Assembly (NCBI RefSeq): GCF_001667315.1
Contig: NZ_LZHT01000084.1
Span: 124,001 to 188,000 of the forward strand
Direction of reading: 5' to 3'
DNA from: Mycobacterium sp. 852002-10029_SCH5224772
GTDB taxonomy: Bacteria > Actinomycetota > Actinomycetes > Mycobacteriales > Mycobacteriaceae
DNA: 64,000 bases
A program made the translations under genes and the position numbers. The notes under the pieces were generated by a model. That model searched no databases. It worked only from the letters and a program-made list of their open reading frames with translations, and had not been told where the DNA came from. Of the stretch, positions 7,049 through 14,827 are shown piece after piece (the stretch's first letter is position 1; the number at the start of each line of letters is the position of its first letter).

Positions 7049-7463
7049 TTGTTGAGCTGCGCGGACACGGTGACGACACTCTACGGACGTTCCTGTGTGT
7101 CCGGTCCCTGTCCGTTCGCGTGATTTGCGGCAGAGCTGCGGACCGGTCGAGGTTGTGGCTACGTGGTCGAGTTCATCGGCGTAGAGGTCACGTAGATATT
7201 CGCGGTAACAGTTGGTGTGAGCGGGTGTGGCGCAGGTCGTGAATTATCAAGGGCGCCAATGACGATCTGGGGGAGCGGCAAAAGTCCGTATGGTGGCGCG
7301 CGTTTTTAACGGTCCGACGACAATCCGGCCTTCCACCGAAACACTCGGTCAGTGTCGCCGGCGTACGGGACGATGGTCAGTCTCCCGGCGGCCGTTGTCG
7401 TCTCGCCTGATCACCCGAATCCGGTAGCAGTTACCTGTAGCAGCCTCACAAGGAGTCCTCGCA
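7049..7463. other. Intergenic stretch without recognised genes
   Basis: I see no supported coding region, RNA gene or repeat in these 415 bases between tRNA-Phe and the 3' end of the cyclase-domain gene. Short open frames here lack ribosome sites. Confidence 0.6.
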
Positions 7464-8378
7464 CTATGCTCTGGGCTTCCCTTCCTCGAAGCATGCGAAG
7501 AGATCCCATTCGCCCGGCAGGCCCTTGAGAATGTGCGTACCGCGGGGCTGGAACACAAAATCCGCGTTGCTCGCCAGTGCTCGCGTCGTGGCCGACACCA
7601 GGATCTCGTTGGCCGTCGCTGCGCTGAGGATCCGCGCCGCTTCATGCACGGCGACGCCGCGCACGTCGCTCCCCACCAGTTCCACTTCTCCGACGTGTAC
7701 GCTCGCGCGGATCTGCAGGCCTCCCCGACCAGCGGCACGCCCTACCGCCGCCGCACAGCGCAGGGCGGCAACCGGCCCATCGAAGGTCGCGAGCAGGCCG
7801 TCTCCGGTCGTGTTGACCTCGTGGCCATGGTGGCGTTCTAACGCCACCCGCGTCGCTTCGTAGTGTGCGGAGAGCACATCACGCCACGCGGCATCGCCCA
7901 GTCGTTTCGCCATCACCGTCGAGTCAACGAGATCGGTGAACAGCAGCGTGACCAGCGCCCTGCTCTGGGTACCGACGAGCCGGAATCCTGCGAAGGCCCG
8001 CAACCCCGACCACTCGATCTGGATGCACGGCTCGTTCCCCAGGGTGTATCCGTCATGGCCGGGCGGAATCTCAAATATGTCGTCCGGCCCGAACTGCAGC
8101 GTCGTTCCGTCGCGCATCACGACTTCGAACCGGCCCGACACCACGACCCCCACGTGACGCGCCTCGCACCAATCCCCGCCGACATGTGGACGTACGTGGG
8201 TAGACCACCGCCATCCAGGCTGCGTCACAATCCGCCCCACGGTCAGGTCGCCCACATCGACCTGCTGAACCTTGATCCCTTCGAACTCGAGGGTCTCGTC
8301 CGGACTCATCAGGTTCTTGATTCGAACCTCGCCCATACTCGCATTTTCATGCACGGCCCGCAGACGGTCAATGATCAC
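7464..8378 (-). CDS. Cupin-adenylate/guanylate cyclase fusion protein
   Basis: The 304-residue protein has an N-terminal cupin domain (about residues 35-125, HVRPHVGGDWCEARHVGVVVSG then DDIFEIPPGHDGYTLG). This is joined to a class III nucleotide cyclase domain (about 140-300). The cyclase shows LFTDLVDST with two metal-binding Asp, NTTGDGLLATF, SVHVGEVE and GVAVHEAARI. It would make cyclic nucleotide from a nucleoside triphosphate, perhaps tuned by a ligand in the cupin pocket. No membrane segment is seen, so it should be soluble. An internal ATG at 8336 is a possible alternative start. It stands alone on the minus strand. Activity is inferred; several mycobacterial cyclase-like domains are weakly active. 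Confidence 0.85.
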   Translation of the reverse strand: MIIDRLRAVHENASMGEVRIKNLMSPDETLEFEGIKVQQVDVGDLTVGRIVTQPGWRWSTHVRPHVGGDWCEARHVGVVVSGRFEVVMRDGTTLQFGPDDIFEIPPGHDGYTLGNEPCIQIEWSGLRAFAGFRLVGTQSRALVTLLFTDLVDSTVMAKRLGDAAWRDVLSAHYEATRVALERHHGHEVNTTGDGLLATFDGPVAALRCAAAVGRAAGRGGLQIRASVHVGEVELVGSDVRGVAVHEAARILSAATANEILVSATTRALASNADFVFQPRGTHILKGLPGEWDLFACFEEGKPRA

Positions 8379-8587
8379 GAGATGCTCGCGGCTCGCTCTC
8401 GCAACCGTGGTCCGAGCCCGCTACGCACGAGGGCGGGGTAGGGGTTTGGCAGTTACGGTGCGGCCCAAAACGCGACAATGAAGCCGAGCGTGCAGGGGCC
8501 CCGCACGACCCGATACAGAAGTGGGGAACGAAAGCCCGTCTCGCTGTATGGTTCTGCGGCGATGCCGCCAGAGCTGTGCGCGAACTG

Positions 8588-9427
8588 CTACTTGAGCATG
8601 CTCCCGGCGTCGACGGTGACCGGAAGACCTGTGATGTAACGCGATTCGTCGGAGGCCAGGAACAGCACCGCGTTGCTGATGTCCACCGCCTCGACCCATC
8701 CGATCGGCAGCACGTGCATGAACTGCGCGGCGACCTTGAGGTCATCCGGCCCGGGATTCTTCAGGTCGGGCCGGAACAGCTTCATCGTCCCCTCGTTCAT
8801 GAACATGGGCGTGTTCACGTTGGTCGGGTGAACGGAATTCACCCGGATGAAGTGCTGGCCGAGCTCGACGGCGAAGGTGCGCATCAAACCGACCACGCCA
8901 TGCTTGGCGGCGATGTAATGACCGGTGTGCGGGTAGGCCTTGAGCCCGCCGACCGAGCTGGTCAGAATGATCGAGCCGCCTTGGCCCTGGGAGATCATAT
9001 GCGGCACAGCGGCTTTGACGGTTTTCCAGACGCCGGAAAGGTTGACGTCGATCATGTCGCGCCAGTCGTCTTCGCTGGTTTTGTCGAGGGTCTGGCCGCC
9101 GTTGCCGATTCCGGCATTGGCACAAATGATATCCAGCCGGCCGAGTTGTTCGACGCCGCTGTCCACCGCCGCTTTCAGCGGGTCGTAATCGCGGACGTCA
9201 ACTTCGGCGGTCACGATGCGGCGGTTGAGGCCTTTGATGAGGTCGGCCGTCTCGGCGAGGTCATCGGGTGTCGACGGCGGGATCTCGCTGCTGCTGCTTA
9301 TCGGCGTGCAGATGTCGACCGCGATGATGTCGGCGCCTTCCTGCGCCAGGCGCACCGCGTGGCTGCGGCCCTGGCCGCGGGCCGCCCCGGTGATGAACGC
9401 GACCTTGCCCTCAACTCTTCCACCCAT
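8588..9427 (-). CDS. Mycofactocin-type SDR dehydrogenase
   Basis: The 279-residue protein is a short-chain dehydrogenase with GAARGQGRSHAVRLA near residue 14, NAG near 105, catalytic Ser in TSSVGG and Tyr-x3-Lys in YIAAKHG. An insertion follows the second strand (TPISSSSEIPPSTPDDLAETADLI, residues about 42-66). This insertion is characteristic of the carveol-dehydrogenase-like group whose NAD is non-exchangeable and re-oxidised by mycofactocin. It probably oxidises a secondary alcohol made by the nearby P450. The P450 and TetR genes lie just upstream on the map, and a shared GTCGATCGATCAG motif at 9464 suggests common control. No mycofactocin biosynthesis gene is in the window. Confidence 0.85.
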   Translation of the reverse strand: MGGRVEGKVAFITGAARGQGRSHAVRLAQEGADIIAVDICTPISSSSEIPPSTPDDLAETADLIKGLNRRIVTAEVDVRDYDPLKAAVDSGVEQLGRLDIICANAGIGNGGQTLDKTSEDDWRDMIDVNLSGVWKTVKAAVPHMISQGQGGSIILTSSVGGLKAYPHTGHYIAAKHGVVGLMRTFAVELGQHFIRVNSVHPTNVNTPMFMNEGTMKLFRPDLKNPGPDDLKVAAQFMHVLPIGWVEAVDISNAVLFLASDESRYITGLPVTVDAGSMLK

Positions 9428-9463
9428 GACTGCACCTCACCTAGACGTAGCCGACATTTATTT

Positions 9464-9476
9464 GTCGATCGATCAG
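9464..9476 (-). promoter_or_regulatory. Shared TetR-type site, copy 1
   Basis: GTCGATCGATCAG lies 37 bases upstream of the SDR ATG. The same 13 bases occur at 10267, in front of the TetR gene and behind the ferredoxin start. The conserved word, in the same orientation relative to both minus-strand genes, points to one regulator. Confidence 0.6.
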
Positions 9477-9587
9477 GAAGGTTGGCACCGTTGGGCCGCA
9501 GTGTCAACAGGCGTGTGTCTGGCGGTTGCGGTCGGATCCCGCGGCGTGGAACTGGCTGTGGCGCTCTCGCGGCAGCGCCGGCCGGTG

Positions 9588-10247
9588 CTAGCTGCCGAGC
9601 GTGGACGCGGCGGCAGGCGCCGTCAGCAGGCTCATTTGCCGCTCGGCGAATGCGCGCAACTCGTCGTGCCCCTGGGTGACACCGACGGCGCTCTCGTTGC
9701 ACAGGCTGCGCGCCACCTGCGCGATCAGCATCGAGATAGCGACCGGCGGGAATTCCTCGAGATCGATTCCGTTAGCGCGCAGCACCATGGTCACCGCCGC
9801 CGTCTCAATGTCACGAACCCGTTCGGCATAGGCCTTGAGCTCGGTTCCAATTGCCTTGCGGTGGTTGGCCAGTGCCATGAACTCGGCGTTGAGGGTGGTC
9901 AATGCCGAGTCGCTGTTCATCACCCACAGCGCCCGCAGGGGGTCGTCCTCGGTCAGCAGGGCGCGCATGCGCGTCAGGGCAGTCTCCGCGCCGGCCCGCA
10001 GCACCTCGACGAACAGGTCGTCCATCGTCGGGAAGTAGTAATAGACCAGGGCCTGCTTGACGCCGGCCTCGGCGGCGACCCGCCGCGACGTGGCCGCCGC
10101 ATAGCCTTCCTCGCGCATGATCCGGGCGGTGGCCTCGATCAGCTTGCTGCGCGCCCCGGCATCGACGGTCCTCTTGTTTTGCCGATTCGCCGCGCGGTTG
10201 GGCGCGCCCGCTTTGCTTGACCGGTCCGCGCGATCCGTGGTAGGCAT
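9588..10247 (-). CDS. TetR-family regulator
   Basis: The 219-residue product has a basic N-terminal tail and a TetR helix-turn-helix at about residues 32-78 (LIEATARIMREEGYAAATSRRVAAEAGV, then ALVYYYFPTMDDLFVEVL). The variable C-terminal ligand domain follows. The ATG at 10247 was chosen over a much longer upstream frame that would cross the divergent ferredoxin gene. It diverges from ferredoxin/P450 and lies upstream of the SDR. The GTCGATCGATCAG site 20 bases before its start suggests autoregulation and control of the whole group. The inducer is unknown. Confidence 0.85.
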   Translation of the reverse strand: MPTTDRADRSSKAGAPNRAANRQNKRTVDAGARSKLIEATARIMREEGYAAATSRRVAAEAGVKQALVYYYFPTMDDLFVEVLRAGAETALTRMRALLTEDDPLRALWVMNSDSALTTLNAEFMALANHRKAIGTELKAYAERVRDIETAAVTMVLRANGIDLEEFPPVAISMLIAQVARSLCNESAVGVTQGHDELRAFAERQMSLLTAPAAASTLGS

Positions 10248-10266
10248 ACCGCATCCTAGCAATTTG

Positions 10267-10279
10267 GTCGATCGATCAG
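10267..10279 (-). promoter_or_regulatory. Shared TetR-type site, copy 2
   Basis: This is the second copy of GTCGATCGATCAG, in the divergent region between the TetR gene (start 10247) and the ferredoxin gene (start 10323). It includes the palindromic core TCGATCGA. Confidence 0.62.
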
Positions 10280-10322
10280 TTTGTGGAGGCGCGCAGGTGA
10301 GATCGAACGGACGGAGGGGACG

Positions 10323-10538
10323 GTGACGACAGCACGCCTGCGTGTCCGGGTGGAACCGCACCTGTGTGAGGCGCACGCCCTCTGCGCGGAGATCGCCCCC
10401 GAGGTGTTCGTCCTGGGCGACGACGCCGCGACCTGCGATGAGAAACCGGCTGAACCGTTGCGCCACAGCATGGAAGCCGCGGCGGCCGCCTGCGCGCGCC
10501 AAGCCATCAGCATTGTCACCGACGAAGCACCAGCATGA
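10323..10538 (+). CDS. 3Fe-4S ferredoxin with a His in the cluster motif
   Basis: The 71-residue product is a P450-type ferredoxin that passes single electrons to a cytochrome P450. The motif is C-E-A-H-A-L-C followed by AAACARQAI. It has three cysteines, and His stands where 4Fe-4S ferredoxins have a fourth cysteine, so a 3Fe-4S cluster is expected. GTG at 10323 was chosen because GGAGGGG precedes it closely; the longer frame from 10281 begins with TTG and would overlap the operator region. The P450 start lies 38 bases downstream, so the two are an electron-transfer pair. No ferredoxin reductase is nearby. Confidence 0.85.
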   Translation: MTTARLRVRVEPHLCEAHALCAEIAPEVFVLGDDAATCDEKPAEPLRHSMEAAAAACARQAISIVTDEAPA

Positions 10539-10576
10539 TGCAGCGCGCATTTCGGCAAGGAAAAGGAATTGAACTC

Positions 10577-11857
10577 ATGACCGATCTCGCCAACGTCGAC
10601 TACTTCACCGACGCCGAGGTCGCGCAAGACCCCTACGACTACTGGGAATACCTGCGCACGCAGGGACCGGTGTTCCGTGAACCGCACTACGGGGTCGTGG
10701 CCGTCACCGGCTACCAGGAAGTCCACGCCGCCTTCAAAGATGTCGATTCGTTTTCCGCGGTCAACGCGATCGGCGGTCCGTTCCCGCCGCTGCCGTTCAC
10801 CCTGGAAGGCGACGACATCAGCGAGCAGATCGAAGCGCACCGCCACGAATTCCCGATCTTCGAGCACATGGTCGTCATGGACCCACCCGAACACGAAAAG
10901 GCGCGCTCCCTTCTCGGGCGCCTGCTCACCCCGCGCCGGCTACAGGAAAACAAGGACTACATCTGGAAATTGGCCGACCGGCAGTTCGACGAGTTCATCG
11001 CCAACGGTCACTGCGAGTTCCTCAGCGAGTACGCGAAGCCGTTCGCGACATTGGCGATCGCCGATCTGCTCGGGGTTCCCGACGAGGACCGACCGGAGAT
11101 CCGCCGCAACCTTGGGGCGGGCAACGCGCCGGGCTCGCGGGTGGGCGCGCTGGATCACGAGCCGGTGGGCAGCAACCCGTTGCAGTACCTCGACGACCTG
11201 TTCAGCGCCTACATCGCCGACCGGCGACAACGGCCGCGCAAAGACGTGCTGACCGGCCTGGCCACCGCCACGTACCCCGACGGGTCGATCCCGCCGCTGT
11301 TGGAGGTCGTCCGGCCGGCGACCTTCTTGTTCGCGGCCGGGCAGGAGACCGTGACCAAACTGCTGAGCTCGTCGGTGCAGGTCCTCGGCGATCATCCCGA
11401 GCTGCAAGAGCGGCTGCGGGCCGACCGCGGTCTCATCGGCACCTTCATCGAGGAGGCGCTGCGCATGCAGAGCCCGACCAAGGTGGATTTCCGCCTCGCG
11501 CGCAAGACCACGACCTTGGGCGGGGTGCACATCCCGGCCGGCACCGTCATCATGCTGTGCCTGGGAGCCGCCAACCGTGACCCACGAAAGTTCGAGAACC
11601 CCAACGAATTCCGAGTCGATCGCAAGAACGTTCGCGAACATATCGCCTTCGGTCGCGGAATCCACACGTGCGCGGGTGCGCCGCTGGCACGCGTGGAAGG
11701 ACAGATCACGATCAATCGCCTCCTGGACCGGACGCGCGAGATCACGATCAGCGAGGCCAAGCACGGATCGGTTCGCGGCCGTCAGTACCAGTACGAGCCG
11801 ACGTTCCTGCTGCGCGGCCTGACGGAGTTGCACATCGACTTCACGTCGGCCGGCTGA
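10577..11857 (+). CDS. Cytochrome P450 monooxygenase
   Basis: The 426-residue protein is a complete bacterial P450. It has the I-helix oxygen-binding site FAAGQETVTK near residue 260, the E-x2-R pair in FIEEALRMQ, and the heme loop FGRGIHTCAGAPLAR near residue 365 with the Cys ligand. It inserts one oxygen atom into a lipophilic substrate using electrons from the adjacent ferredoxin. The ATG at 10577 has AAGGAAAAGG upstream and was preferred over the ATG at 10535. The gene lies in an operon with the ferredoxin and faces the convergent tautomerase gene. The substrate is not readable; the neighbouring SDR suggests an alcohol product. Confidence 0.92.
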   Translation: MTDLANVDYFTDAEVAQDPYDYWEYLRTQGPVFREPHYGVVAVTGYQEVHAAFKDVDSFSAVNAIGGPFPPLPFTLEGDDISEQIEAHRHEFPIFEHMVVMDPPEHEKARSLLGRLLTPRRLQENKDYIWKLADRQFDEFIANGHCEFLSEYAKPFATLAIADLLGVPDEDRPEIRRNLGAGNAPGSRVGALDHEPVGSNPLQYLDDLFSAYIADRRQRPRKDVLTGLATATYPDGSIPPLLEVVRPATFLFAAGQETVTKLLSSSVQVLGDHPELQERLRADRGLIGTFIEEALRMQSPTKVDFRLARKTTTLGGVHIPAGTVIMLCLGAANRDPRKFENPNEFRVDRKNVREHIAFGRGIHTCAGAPLARVEGQITINRLLDRTREITISEAKHGSVRGRQYQYEPTFLLRGLTELHIDFTSAG

Positions 11858-11862
11858 CCGCA

Positions 11863-12294
11863 TCAATCCTCCGCCACAAGGCCTTTCACCTGCTGGTAGT
11901 AGATGACATTGCCGCCGCCGGCCCAATTCCCTTCAGGGATCTCGTGGATCAACGTCCACACATGAAAGACCATCGGGCCTTGCGGCTCGATTCCCGCCGC
12001 GGCGCAGGCAACGGTGTGCACGTCGGCGGCCAGCTGTTCCTTGCGGTCCCGCGACAGTGCGCCGTCGAACACCTTGACATCGACCCTGAACCGGGGCGCG
12101 CCCGGACCCCGACCGCCCACCGAGAGCGCCTCCGGGTCTAGCGCGTGTAGATACACCCACGTGTTGTCACGCAAAAACGGTGTGTCCGGGGCGCGTTCGG
12201 CCCGCAGCAACACGGTGACCAACTCGTCGGCCAGTCGATTCAGCGCGTCCTGGTCCACCGAGCCACGCACGAACGTCACGTCGATCATCGGCAT
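11863..12294 (-). CDS. Tautomerase-superfamily protein
   Basis: The 143-residue protein begins MPMIDVTFVRG, with the Pro directly after the initiator Met that acts as catalytic base in 4-oxalocrotonate tautomerase-like enzymes. Two beta-alpha-beta units are visible (residues 2-40 and 68-105), the layout of the fused members such as malonate semialdehyde decarboxylase and cis-CaaD. The ATG at 12294 is required to expose Pro-1. The C-terminal GNWAGGGNVIYYQQVKG is echoed by a decayed fragment at 14763. It probably isomerises or decarboxylates a keto-acid intermediate. The substrate is unknown. Confidence 0.75.
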   Translation of the reverse strand: MPMIDVTFVRGSVDQDALNRLADELVTVLLRAERAPDTPFLRDNTWVYLHALDPEALSVGGRGPGAPRFRVDVKVFDGALSRDRKEQLAADVHTVACAAAGIEPQGPMVFHVWTLIHEIPEGNWAGGGNVIYYQQVKGLVAED

Positions 12295-12344
12295 TGCCGC
12301 ACCTCCTCGTGACTTCCTGCGGTATCGATGGCCCAGCATCGAGG

Positions 12345-13757
12345 CTAGCCGCTACGGCCGGCCACGGTCGACAGGAACTGCCCGAGATGCGCGAGTGCCG
12401 TGGTGTATTCGTTCTCGGGCGGTGTCCCGTATCCGATGACGATTCCGTCCGTGTGGCGGCTTGTGCCGTGCCAGAAGGGGTCCAGCCCGGTGAGGGCGAT
12501 GTCGCGTCCGTGCGCGACCTTCAACACGTCGGCCTCCGAAATGCGCTCGGGGAGCGCGACAACGGCGTGAAGCCCGGCCGAGATGCCCAACACCGGCATC
12601 CCGGGGGCGCAGCGGCCGAGGGCTGCGACGAGGGCATCGCGGCGGTTGCGGTAGCGCCGCCGCATCCGTCTGATGTGCCGGTCGAGCGCACCGGATTCGA
12701 TCAACTCCGCGAACGTCAGCTGCGCGAGGACGTCGGTTCCACGGTCGGCGCGGCGCTTGGCTTCGACCACCCCGTCGACCAATGCGGCGGGCAGCGCGAG
12801 CCAGCCAAGGCGCAGGCCGGGCGCCAGGCTCTTGCTGGCGCTGCCCGCGTAGACGACGTGCTCGGGCGCCAGGCCCTGCAGCGCGCCGACGGGGTGACGG
12901 TCGTAGCGAAATTCCCCGTCGTAGTCGTCCTCGATCAGATACGCGCCTCGGGCGGCGGCGAGGTGCGCAAACTCGGTGCGTCGGTCGGCATCGAGCGTTG
13001 CACCGAGCGGAGCCTGGTGTGCCGGGGTGAGCACCGCCGCGGCGACGCGTTTGTTGAATCCCTCGGGCCGCGCACCCCCGTGGTCGACGTCGAGGGGCTC
13101 GACGGTGAGGCCGCTCGCCACCGCCGTCGCGCGATGGTCGGGCAGGCAGGGATTTTCGAGGGCGACCGATTGGGCCCCGCTCGCGGCCAGCGCGTCACAC
13201 ACCAGACGCAGCCCCTGCGTGAACCCGCTGCAGACGACGATGTGCTCCCCGGTAGTGAGCACGCCGCGCACTCGACCCAGGTAGTTGGCCAGCGCCGCGC
13301 GCAAGCGCGGTGACCCCCGCGGATCCGCCGGCCCGAGCTCGGCGTGGGGAGTGACCTCGAGGACCCGGCGCAGCGCGCGTAGCCATTCGGCGCGAGGGAA
13401 CATGCTGAGGTCCGGACGGCCGAGGCGAAAATCGGCCGCGTAGCGGTCGATAACCCGCGCGGGATGGGTCGGCGCCTGAAGGTGTGGGCCGCCCGCCACC
13501 TGGGTCGCCGCACCTGGACGGGTGCGGAGGTATCCCTCGGCTGCCAGTTGCGCATAGACCTCGACGACCGTTCCGCGGGCAAGCCCGAGTTGTGTGGCGA
13601 GGGCACGCGAGGACGGCAGCACTTCGCCCGCGGCGAGGCGTCCACCCCGGATAGCTTGTCGCAGAGCATCTTCGAGCGCCGCGCGCCGGCCCCGCCCCGG
13701 GGGAAGGTCAAGGTGCAGGTCGACTCCGGTATCGCGACTGGTCCAAGAATTCGCCAT
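12345..13757 (-). CDS. MocR/PdxR-type regulator (GntR HTH plus aminotransferase fold)
   Basis: The 470-residue protein joins an N-terminal GntR winged helix (about residues 15-85, LPSSRALATQLGLARGTVVEVYAQLAAEGYL) to a fold-type I aminotransferase domain (about 110-465). The PLP-binding Lys is in YAGSASKSLAPGLRLGW, and the Asp that contacts the pyridine ring is in YLIEDDYDGEF. Such regulators sense PLP or an amino-compound adduct and act on nearby genes. It diverges from the methyltransferase at 13833, its likely target. It differs from PdxR loci in having no pdxS/pdxT neighbours, so the effector pathway is open. Confidence 0.9.
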   Translation of the reverse strand: MANSWTSRDTGVDLHLDLPPGRGRRAALEDALRQAIRGGRLAAGEVLPSSRALATQLGLARGTVVEVYAQLAAEGYLRTRPGAATQVAGGPHLQAPTHPARVIDRYAADFRLGRPDLSMFPRAEWLRALRRVLEVTPHAELGPADPRGSPRLRAALANYLGRVRGVLTTGEHIVVCSGFTQGLRLVCDALAASGAQSVALENPCLPDHRATAVASGLTVEPLDVDHGGARPEGFNKRVAAAVLTPAHQAPLGATLDADRRTEFAHLAAARGAYLIEDDYDGEFRYDRHPVGALQGLAPEHVVYAGSASKSLAPGLRLGWLALPAALVDGVVEAKRRADRGTDVLAQLTFAELIESGALDRHIRRMRRRYRNRRDALVAALGRCAPGMPVLGISAGLHAVVALPERISEADVLKVAHGRDIALTGLDPFWHGTSRHTDGIVIGYGTPPENEYTTALAHLGQFLSTVAGRSG

Positions 13758-13832
13758 CGAATTGGACCTTACCGATGGGCCGGTCTGCTGGATAGCGTCG
13801 AATAGCGGGCAGTTCGTTGCAAAGGGGAGTCG

Positions 13833-14729
13833 ATGGTTGATGTGGGCACTCGGCGCCTAGATCGCGCAGCGAGTTGGACCGCCGAAGTCAATGCGTTCCA
13901 GCGCGCAGCGGAAACGCTGCGGCCATCGGGGCGCCGCCTGGTGGACGACACGTACTCCCGGCGTTTCGTCAGGCACCGCGCGCTGCGCGCCCTGCTGACG
14001 CACTGGCGCTCAGCCGACGCCGCGCTTCGGATCTTCGACCGGCTGTGGGGCGGGCTGCACGCCCACATCGCGCTTCGGGTGCGCTACGTCGACGACGCAT
14101 ATGAGACCGCGATCAGCGCAGGAATCAGCCAACTCGTGCTGCTGGGTGCGGGCTTCGACACCACCAGCCTTCGCCGGGTCGACACCCCGGTGACAATCTT
14201 CGAGGTCGACGCGCCGGCCACTCAAGCGGAGAAGCGACCGGTCGTCGAACGGTTGTTGCCACCGCAGCACCACTGCCGAATGCACTGGGTTGCTTGTGAT
14301 TTGGAACAGAACACGCTCCGTGAAACGCTGCTCGCCGCCGGCTTCGACCCCACCGCGGCGGCCCTCGTGGTCTGGCTTGGAGTTACTCCCTACCTGACGC
14401 GCGGCGCCATCGACGCGACGCTCGCCGACCTCGCCGGACTCTGCGCCCCGGGGAGTCGACTGGTTTTGGACCACATCGCGGCGGGCGTCGTCAGCGCCAG
14501 CACGCCGTGGAAAAGCGCGGGCCGGATCACCCGGATGGTAGCCAGGCGCGGCGAACCGTATCGCACCGACTTCACCGAGGCCGACCTGACCGTGACATTG
14601 GCAGAGCACGGATTTGAACTACGCGAGCACGTGAGTGTGCCTGCGCTCTTGCGGCGCTACGACCCGTCGCGCGCAAGCCGGCTGTCGGCCGACGACTGGC
14701 TCGCCGTCGCGACCGCAGAACGCGGATGA
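13833..14729 (+). CDS. LCM-type SAM-dependent methyltransferase
   Basis: The 298-residue protein belongs to the leucine carboxyl methyltransferase-like family that is expanded in mycobacteria. The glycine motif is LVLLGAGFDTTSLR near residue 100, followed by the acidic strand end FEVDAPATQAEKR. It would transfer a methyl group from S-adenosylmethionine to an unknown acceptor. The gene diverges from the MocR-type regulator with 75 bases between starts, which suggests regulation by it. Family members have been annotated widely, with few proven substrates. Confidence 0.85.
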   Translation: MVDVGTRRLDRAASWTAEVNAFQRAAETLRPSGRRLVDDTYSRRFVRHRALRALLTHWRSADAALRIFDRLWGGLHAHIALRVRYVDDAYETAISAGISQLVLLGAGFDTTSLRRVDTPVTIFEVDAPATQAEKRPVVERLLPPQHHCRMHWVACDLEQNTLRETLLAAGFDPTAAALVVWLGVTPYLTRGAIDATLADLAGLCAPGSRLVLDHIAAGVVSASTPWKSAGRITRMVARRGEPYRTDFTEADLTVTLAEHGFELREHVSVPALLRRYDPSRASRLSADDWLAVATAERG

Positions 14730-14762
14730 GGCGCGACCCGGCCACGCCCTGACGGCCCAGAC

Positions 14763-14825
14763 AACCTGCAAGGGCCTTTCCACCTGCTGGCAGCAGATGA
14801 CGTTTCCGCCGCCGGCACTGCCGTT
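14763..14825 (-). pseudogene. Decayed C-terminal fragment of a tautomerase gene
   Basis: Read on the minus strand, these bases give SAGGGNVICCQQVERPL, which matches the C-terminus AGGGNVIYYQQVKGLV of the tautomerase at 11863-12294. The DNA match around 11877-11930 is also clear. No start or upstream part of the gene remains; the fragment abuts the CocE hydrolase stop. It is either the relic of a duplicated tautomerase gene or a scar of a local rearrangement. Confidence 0.72.
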
Positions 14826-14827
14826 GG

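Noticed and set aside
7349..7738. 129-codon minus-strand frame behind the tRNA cluster
   Set aside because: It overlaps the cyclase-domain gene in another frame and has no ribosome site or family features.
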